NCBI RefSeq assembly: GCF_000721175.1
Contig: NZ_JOEZ01000024.1
Coordinates: 114,407 to 178,406, forward strand
From: Streptomyces anulatus
Lineage (GTDB): Bacteria; Actinomycetota; Actinomycetes; Streptomycetales; Streptomycetaceae
Direction of reading: 5' to 3'
Length of the DNA: 64,000 nucleotides
Shown here: positions 60,786 to 64,000 of the stretch, one piece after another
How the letters are laid out: every line of letters starts with the position of its first letter
Numbering within the stretch: the first letter of the stretch is position 1
Made by a program: the position numbers and the translations under genes
Notes under the pieces: model-generated
What the model was told of the DNA's origin: nothing
Database searches by the model: none
The model's input: the letters and a program-made list of their open reading frames with translations, nothing else

Positions 60786-61436
60786 ATGAGTCACACCCCC
60801 GTCGGAATCCGCCGGACCCAGAAGCTCAGGACGCGCCAGGCCCTCCTGGACGCAGCGCTGGTCCTGCTGGAGCACCAGAGCCTGAGCAGTCTGGGGCTGC
60901 GGGAGGTCACCCGGGCCGCCGGGGTCACCCCGACGGCCTTCTACCGGCACTTCGAGGACACGGCCGCGCTCGGCGTCGCCCTGGTCGAGGAGACCCTGGG
61001 CAGCCTGCACGGGCTGATCGCCGCGGTGCTCGCGGAGACGGGCGACAGCGAGGAGCGGCTGGACCGCAGCGTGGCGGCGATAGCGCGCCATGTCGGCGCG
61101 CAGCCCGCCCACTTCCGGTTCATCGCCCGCGAGCAGCACGGCGGGGTCGGCCCGGTGCGCGCGGCGATCGCGGCCCAACTGCGGCGGTTCGCGGAGGAGG
61201 TGGCGTGCACGCTCGGCCAGGAGCCGGGCTCCGACGGCTGGAGCGAGGAGGACCTGCTGATGCTCGGCGGCCTCTATGTGGACCACATGGTGATCACCAC
61301 GTCGACCCTGCTGGAGGCGGGGCAGGAAGGTGAGGCGGAGGTCGTCCGGGTGGCGCGGCGACGGCTGCGGCTGGTCACCATCGGCCGCGCGCACTGGCTG
61401 GACGAGGGGGCACCGGACGGCATCGCCCGCACCTGA
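60786..61436 (+). CDS. TetR family regulator (FabR-like)
   Basis: A 216-aa TetR protein. The HTH spans about residues 13-60 (RTRQALLDAALVLLEHQSLSSLGLREVTRAAGVTPTAFYRHFED) and the C-terminal domain has HFRFIAREQHGGVGPVRAAIAAQLRRF, reminiscent of FabR-type regulators of unsaturated fatty acid synthesis. It is divergent from a two-helix membrane protein; the ligand is unknown. No Shine-Dalgarno is visible, so the transcript may be leaderless. Confidence 0.88.
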   Translation: MSHTPVGIRRTQKLRTRQALLDAALVLLEHQSLSSLGLREVTRAAGVTPTAFYRHFEDTAALGVALVEETLGSLHGLIAAVLAETGDSEERLDRSVAAIARHVGAQPAHFRFIAREQHGGVGPVRAAIAAQLRRFAEEVACTLGQEPGSDGWSEEDLLMLGGLYVDHMVITTSTLLEAGQEGEAEVVRVARRRLRLVTIGRAHWLDEGAPDGIART

Positions 61437-61527
61437 CCCGCGGCGGGGAACGGCGGTCGGCGGGTGGGCGCGCCCACCCGGAACAGCCCGTCGACGCCGG
61501 CGGATCGCCGGGCTCACCCCCTGCGCA

Positions 61528-61570
61528 CGCCCGGGCCCCGACCGGATCAGGTCCGGCCGGGGCCCGGGCG
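61528..61570. terminator. Bidirectional terminator
   Basis: Arms 61528-61546 and 61552-61570 (CGCCCGGGCCCCG...GGA) pair at 18 of 19 positions around a 5-nt loop, between the convergent TetR gene and the membrane protein gene. Confidence 0.85.
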
Positions 61571-61607
61571 GTGACGCGGTCGGACGGAAGTCCGGACGGT
61601 GACGCGC

Positions 61608-62030
61608 TCAGGCGGAAGAGTCGCCCCGAGCCTCCGAGGGCAGCCGCGCGGGCGCTGCCGCGATCAGCACGGCGGCGAAGACGAGGGGGGCGATCACCTG
61701 GTACCCCATCCAGACCTCACCACCGGCAGAGCTGCCCTGCCATGCCATCAGGAGCCCGACCACGGCAGCCAGCACCCAGCACGCGTCGTAGCCGATCATG
61801 AGCTTCAGATAGGTGCGCATCGGTCGGCTGCGGAGATATCTGAGCTCGATGACGCCTCCGATCAGCACGGCGACGCCCGCCACGGCCATCAGCCAGACCG
61901 GCGCACCGAGCAGCTCGCCGAGCGGGGCGGCGCCGGCGACGAAGACCACGCCGAGCACCACCTTGAAGGCACCGTCGGCTGCGGCGCCCACCATCTCGCG
62001 GGGCACTCGCGATGTCACGGCCTGAGTCAT
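61608..62030 (-). CDS. 140-aa four-helix membrane protein
   Basis: A 140-aa integral membrane protein with four helices (about residues 20-40, 46-64, 76-96, 108-127), including the short loop YLRSRPMRTYLKLMIGYDACW. AAGGAGG lies 7 nt before the ATG. It is divergent from a TetR gene, with a palindromic operator between; a typical TetR/target membrane protein pair. I do not recognise a family. Confidence 0.8.
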   Translation of the reverse strand: MTQAVTSRVPREMVGAAADGAFKVVLGVVFVAGAAPLGELLGAPVWLMAVAGVAVLIGGVIELRYLRSRPMRTYLKLMIGYDACWVLAAVVGLLMAWQGSSAGGEVWMGYQVIAPLVFAAVLIAAAPARLPSEARGDSSA

Positions 62031-62062
62031 GAGAGTCCTCCTTGGGGCTCGTTGCGTTGTCT

Positions 62063-62079
62063 CCGTAACCAGATTACGG
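62063..62079. promoter_or_regulatory. Palindromic operator between TetR gene and membrane protein gene
   Basis: CCGTAA (62063-62068) and TTACGG (62074-62079) form a 6-bp inverted repeat separated by 5 bp in the 62-bp divergent spacer, 13 bp upstream of the tetR start. TetR binding here would control both genes. Confidence 0.65.
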
Positions 62080-62092
62080 CAATATCGAAGTT

Positions 62093-62719
62093 ATGAGAGT
62101 GACAAGGGCCCAGGCCAAGGAGCGCAATCGCAGCGCCCTGCTGGATTCCGCGCTCCAGATCGTGACCCGGGACGGGTACAAGGCCAGGCTCGACGAGATC
62201 GCCGAACGCGCCGATCTGACCACCGGCGCCGTCTACTCCCTGTTCGGGAGCAAGAGCAACCTGATGGTCGCCCTGATCACCGAGCATCTGCGGCCCTACT
62301 ACGAGGAGATCGAGCAGGCGGTCCCCGCCGAGGTCGACCTGCTGGAGGCGGTCGACGCCTTCGCCCGGTACTACCGGCGCAGCTGCGACGCCCCGGAGGC
62401 GGTGTCGCGCCTGTCGCTCCAGATCACCTTTCTCGACAGGGCCCTGCACGACCCGGAGCTGGGCGCCCGGCTCGCAGCCTCCGTCCGGTCCCAGGAGAAC
62501 CAGCTGATCGCCCTGTTCACCGGACGGCGGCACGGGCAGGGGTCGGTGACGTCCCGGCAGTCCCATCGACTGACCATCGCCCTCAACGCGCTGTTCGTGG
62601 GCCTCAGTCAGGGCGTCCTCCTGGGCCTCGCGCCAGGGGCCGACGAGGACTACTTCGCCGACGCCGCCCGAGCGCTGGCAGCCGGGATGGTCGTCACCGA
62701 GCAGGATGCCGATTTCTAA
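62093..62719 (+). CDS. TetR family regulator
   Basis: A 208-aa TetR protein: HTH in residues 5-55 (RAQAKERNRSALLDSALQIVTRDGYKARLDEIAERADLTTGAVYSLFGSKSNLMVALI), then a helical ligand domain with RLSLQITFLDRALHDPELGARLAASV and VGLSQGVLLGLAP. It probably represses the divergent four-helix membrane protein through the palindrome at 62063-62079. Confidence 0.9.
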   Translation: MRVTRAQAKERNRSALLDSALQIVTRDGYKARLDEIAERADLTTGAVYSLFGSKSNLMVALITEHLRPYYEEIEQAVPAEVDLLEAVDAFARYYRRSCDAPEAVSRLSLQITFLDRALHDPELGARLAASVRSQENQLIALFTGRRHGQGSVTSRQSHRLTIALNALFVGLSQGVLLGLAPGADEDYFADAARALAAGMVVTEQDADF

Positions 62720-62850
62720 TGACCTATCGTCAGAAAATCTAGTAAGCAACTAGTTTGATGCATGTCGGCCCGGCTGCCGCATGCCTTGCGAGCGGCCCGG
62801 ACCGAGGTTCCGTCGCCCCTCGCGCGCGTTCGGTGACCTGCGCCCGTGTG

Positions 62851-63285
62851 CAGGCGTGATGGTCACCCATGCCGACTTCTGGGCCGATGCCCACGAGATG
62901 GACGTGCTGTGGCCGATCCGCAGCGACGGGACGGTGGTGTCCTGTCTGCCACGACATGGGGCTGCAGCTGGGCCTCGTGCTGCCGCTGTGGTCGGGCCGC
63001 CCGTCCTACCTGATGGGCCCGGAGGCGTTCATAGGCGGCCCGGACGCCGGCTGGAGGCGCTCTCCCGGTTCGGCGCCACGCACCGCCGCCGCGCCGAACT
63101 TCGCGTACGACCTGTGCGTCCGCAGCGACACCGCGCGCGGCCCGCTGGACCTGTCGCGCTGGCGGGTCGCCATCAACGGCGCCGAACCGGTCCGGGCGCA
63201 CACCGTGCAGGAGTTCACCGGCAAGTACGCCGCGCACGGCTTCGACGCGCGGGCGATGTGCCCGGGGTACAGGGCTGGAGCGTCC
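62851..63285 (+). pseudogene. Fatty-acyl-AMP ligase remnant (truncated and frameshifted)
   Basis: The translation matches the middle of fatty-acyl-AMP ligases but in several frames: GVMVTHADFWADAHEMDVLWPIRSDGTVVS, then HDMGLQLGLVLPLWSGRPSYLMGPEAFIGGPDA, then LEALSRFGATH in another frame, then AAAPNFAYDLCVR...LDLSRWRVAINGAEPVRAHTVQEFTGKYAAHGFDARAMCPGYR. The N-terminal adenylation start and the whole C-terminal half are missing, and at least three frameshifts occur. It must be inactive. FAALs load lipid chains onto polyketide or peptide assembly lines, so this may be the edge of a lost gene cluster. The flanks 62720-62850 and 63286-63430 show no gene. Confidence 0.82.
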
Positions 63286-63430
63286 GCAACGTTCCGTTGC
63301 CGCATGCCGGGCATCTCGCCGCCACGGCGCTCCGCTCGACCACACCGCACCGCACCGTCGTCCACCCGGAAGCCGCCTGAACCCACCGACCGACCCGACC
63401 GACACCGTTCACACCCGAAGGGACACGTAC

Positions 63431-63907
63431 ATGACCACCACCGCACCCGACCTCGCGGACCTCTCCCGCCGCCTCCAGGCGCTGACCGACCGCACCGAGC
63501 TGACGGAGCTGTGCGACCGCTATGTCCGCCACCTCGACCAGGACCGGCACAGCGACCACTGGTTGGAGTCGGTCTTCACCACGGACGCCCATCTCACCTT
63601 CCCCATGGGAGAGTTCAAGGGAATGGAAGGGCTGATCGCCTTCCAGGCGATGGCTCGGACGACCTTCGAGCGCACGCACCATCTCAGCTCCAACTACGAC
63701 ATCCGCCTCGACGGCGACAGCGCCCGTGTCACCGCACACCTGATGGCCGTGCACGTCCGCAACCGTGCGGAGCCGAACAGCCACTTCACCATCGGCGGCC
63801 ACTACGAGGCGCAGGCGGTCCGCACCGCCGACGGCTGGCGCATCCGCACCTTCGTCTTCGACCTCGTGTGGAACGCGGGCGACCCTCCGGCGGGCAAGAA
63901 GCTCTAG
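63431..63907 (+). CDS. SnoaL-like (nuclear transport factor 2 fold) protein
   Basis: A 158-aa SnoaL_4-type NTF2-fold protein (LTDRTELTELCDRYVRHLDQD; AHLTFPMGEFKGMEGLIAFQAMARTTFERTHHLSSNYDI; ADGWRIRTFVFDLVWNAGDPP). Related proteins are dehydratases, cyclases or hydroxylase accessory proteins in polyketide and aromatic pathways. GAAGGGACA is before the ATG. With the FAAL remnant it suggests a secondary-metabolism fragment at the right edge. The 93 bp after it (63908-64000) show no gene I can support. Confidence 0.82.
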   Translation: MTTTAPDLADLSRRLQALTDRTELTELCDRYVRHLDQDRHSDHWLESVFTTDAHLTFPMGEFKGMEGLIAFQAMARTTFERTHHLSSNYDIRLDGDSARVTAHLMAVHVRNRAEPNSHFTIGGHYEAQAVRTADGWRIRTFVFDLVWNAGDPPAGKKL

Positions 63908-64000
63908 GTGTTCTGTCCATGGAGGTTGGTGACGGATCCCACGGCTTAGGGATCTTGAACGAGTGAGGGCCTTCCGGGTTCGGTGTGGATTGCGACATCT

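Noticed and set aside
63908..64000. An insertion sequence end at the right border
   Set aside because: The 93 bp show no inverted repeat partner or transposase frame that I can recognise inside the window.

Overview
The window is a very GC-rich actinomycete chromosome segment. Almost every gene shows Streptomyces habits: GTG and TTG starts, 4-nt start/stop overlaps, Tat and lipoprotein signals, stem-loop terminators without long U-tracts, an SpoIIE-type phosphatase and two large GGDEF/EAL proteins. From memory, the gene order (cimA, ilvE, leuB, proline catabolism, serA, ilvC-ilvN-ilvB, cdgC, gatCAB, rmdB, ligA, mnmA) matches a conserved core arm of Streptomyces chromosomes. There are no rRNA or tRNA genes, CRISPR arrays or complete insertion sequences that I can see.

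Layout. 1-1.6 kb: a sugar/peptide-type ABC binding lipoprotein (cut by the window edge) and its LacI regulator with a perfect palindromic operator. 1.8-8.1 kb: cimA behind an isoleucine-type attenuator, a TetR/agmatine deiminase operon with a palindromic operator, then ilvE and leuB. 8.3-18 kb: a 42-aa peptide, an AAC(2')-I-like acetyltransferase, a streptogrisin-type protease, a nitroreductase, the proline dehydrogenase/P5C dehydrogenase operon with a divergent PucR regulator, and a GAF-SpoIIE-ATPase phosphatase. 18-21.8 kb: a contact-toxin-like locus consisting of a membrane protein with a class III (Flp-type) prepilin motif, a Gly/Ser/Thr linker and a C-terminal restriction-endonuclease-fold toxin, followed by a probable Imm52 immunity gene and a further small gene. 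22-27.6 kb: serA and the ilvB-ilvN-ilvC series, with an Ile-Leu-Val-Leu leader peptide and terminator before ilvB. 27.6-34.8 kb: CdgC-like diguanylate cyclase with a degenerate EAL domain, a hydroxyacid dehydrogenase, an aldo/keto reductase, a glucose/sorbosone-type dehydrogenase lipoprotein and DUF6191. 34.8-43.8 kb: a large LuxR ATPase regulator, a GNAT, an MMPL exporter and a Tat-exported phospholipase C. 44-53.9 kb: gatB, a small membrane protein, gatA, gatC, an RmdB-like GGDEF-EAL protein, ligA and a MetE-C-like protein. 54-64 kb: SDR, a frameshifted LOG pseudogene, DUF427, a hydrolase, mnmA, a Tat-exported amidase, cysteine desulfurase, small membrane proteins, two TetR regulators, a decayed fatty-acyl-AMP ligase and a SnoaL-like protein.

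How parts fit together. The branched-chain pathway dominates: IlvBN, IlvC, IlvE, LeuB and CimA act in one network, and two separate leaders carry codons for the regulated amino acids. MnmA and the cysteine desulfurase could supply tRNA 2-thiouridine. The two c-di-GMP proteins, about 17 kb apart, probably have opposing net activities.

Most notable observations: (1) the pilin-signal/Tox-REase-5/Imm52 locus; (2) a dispersed family of 110-177 bp palindromic elements (four complete, one partial) whose outer arms differ between copies but stay self-complementary; (3) an Ile-coded attenuator that supports citramalate synthase rather than isopropylmalate synthase for the 1.8-3.4 kb gene; (4) two genes with several frameshifts each beside intact neighbours. 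Families and motifs were assigned by reading the translations; no database search was run.
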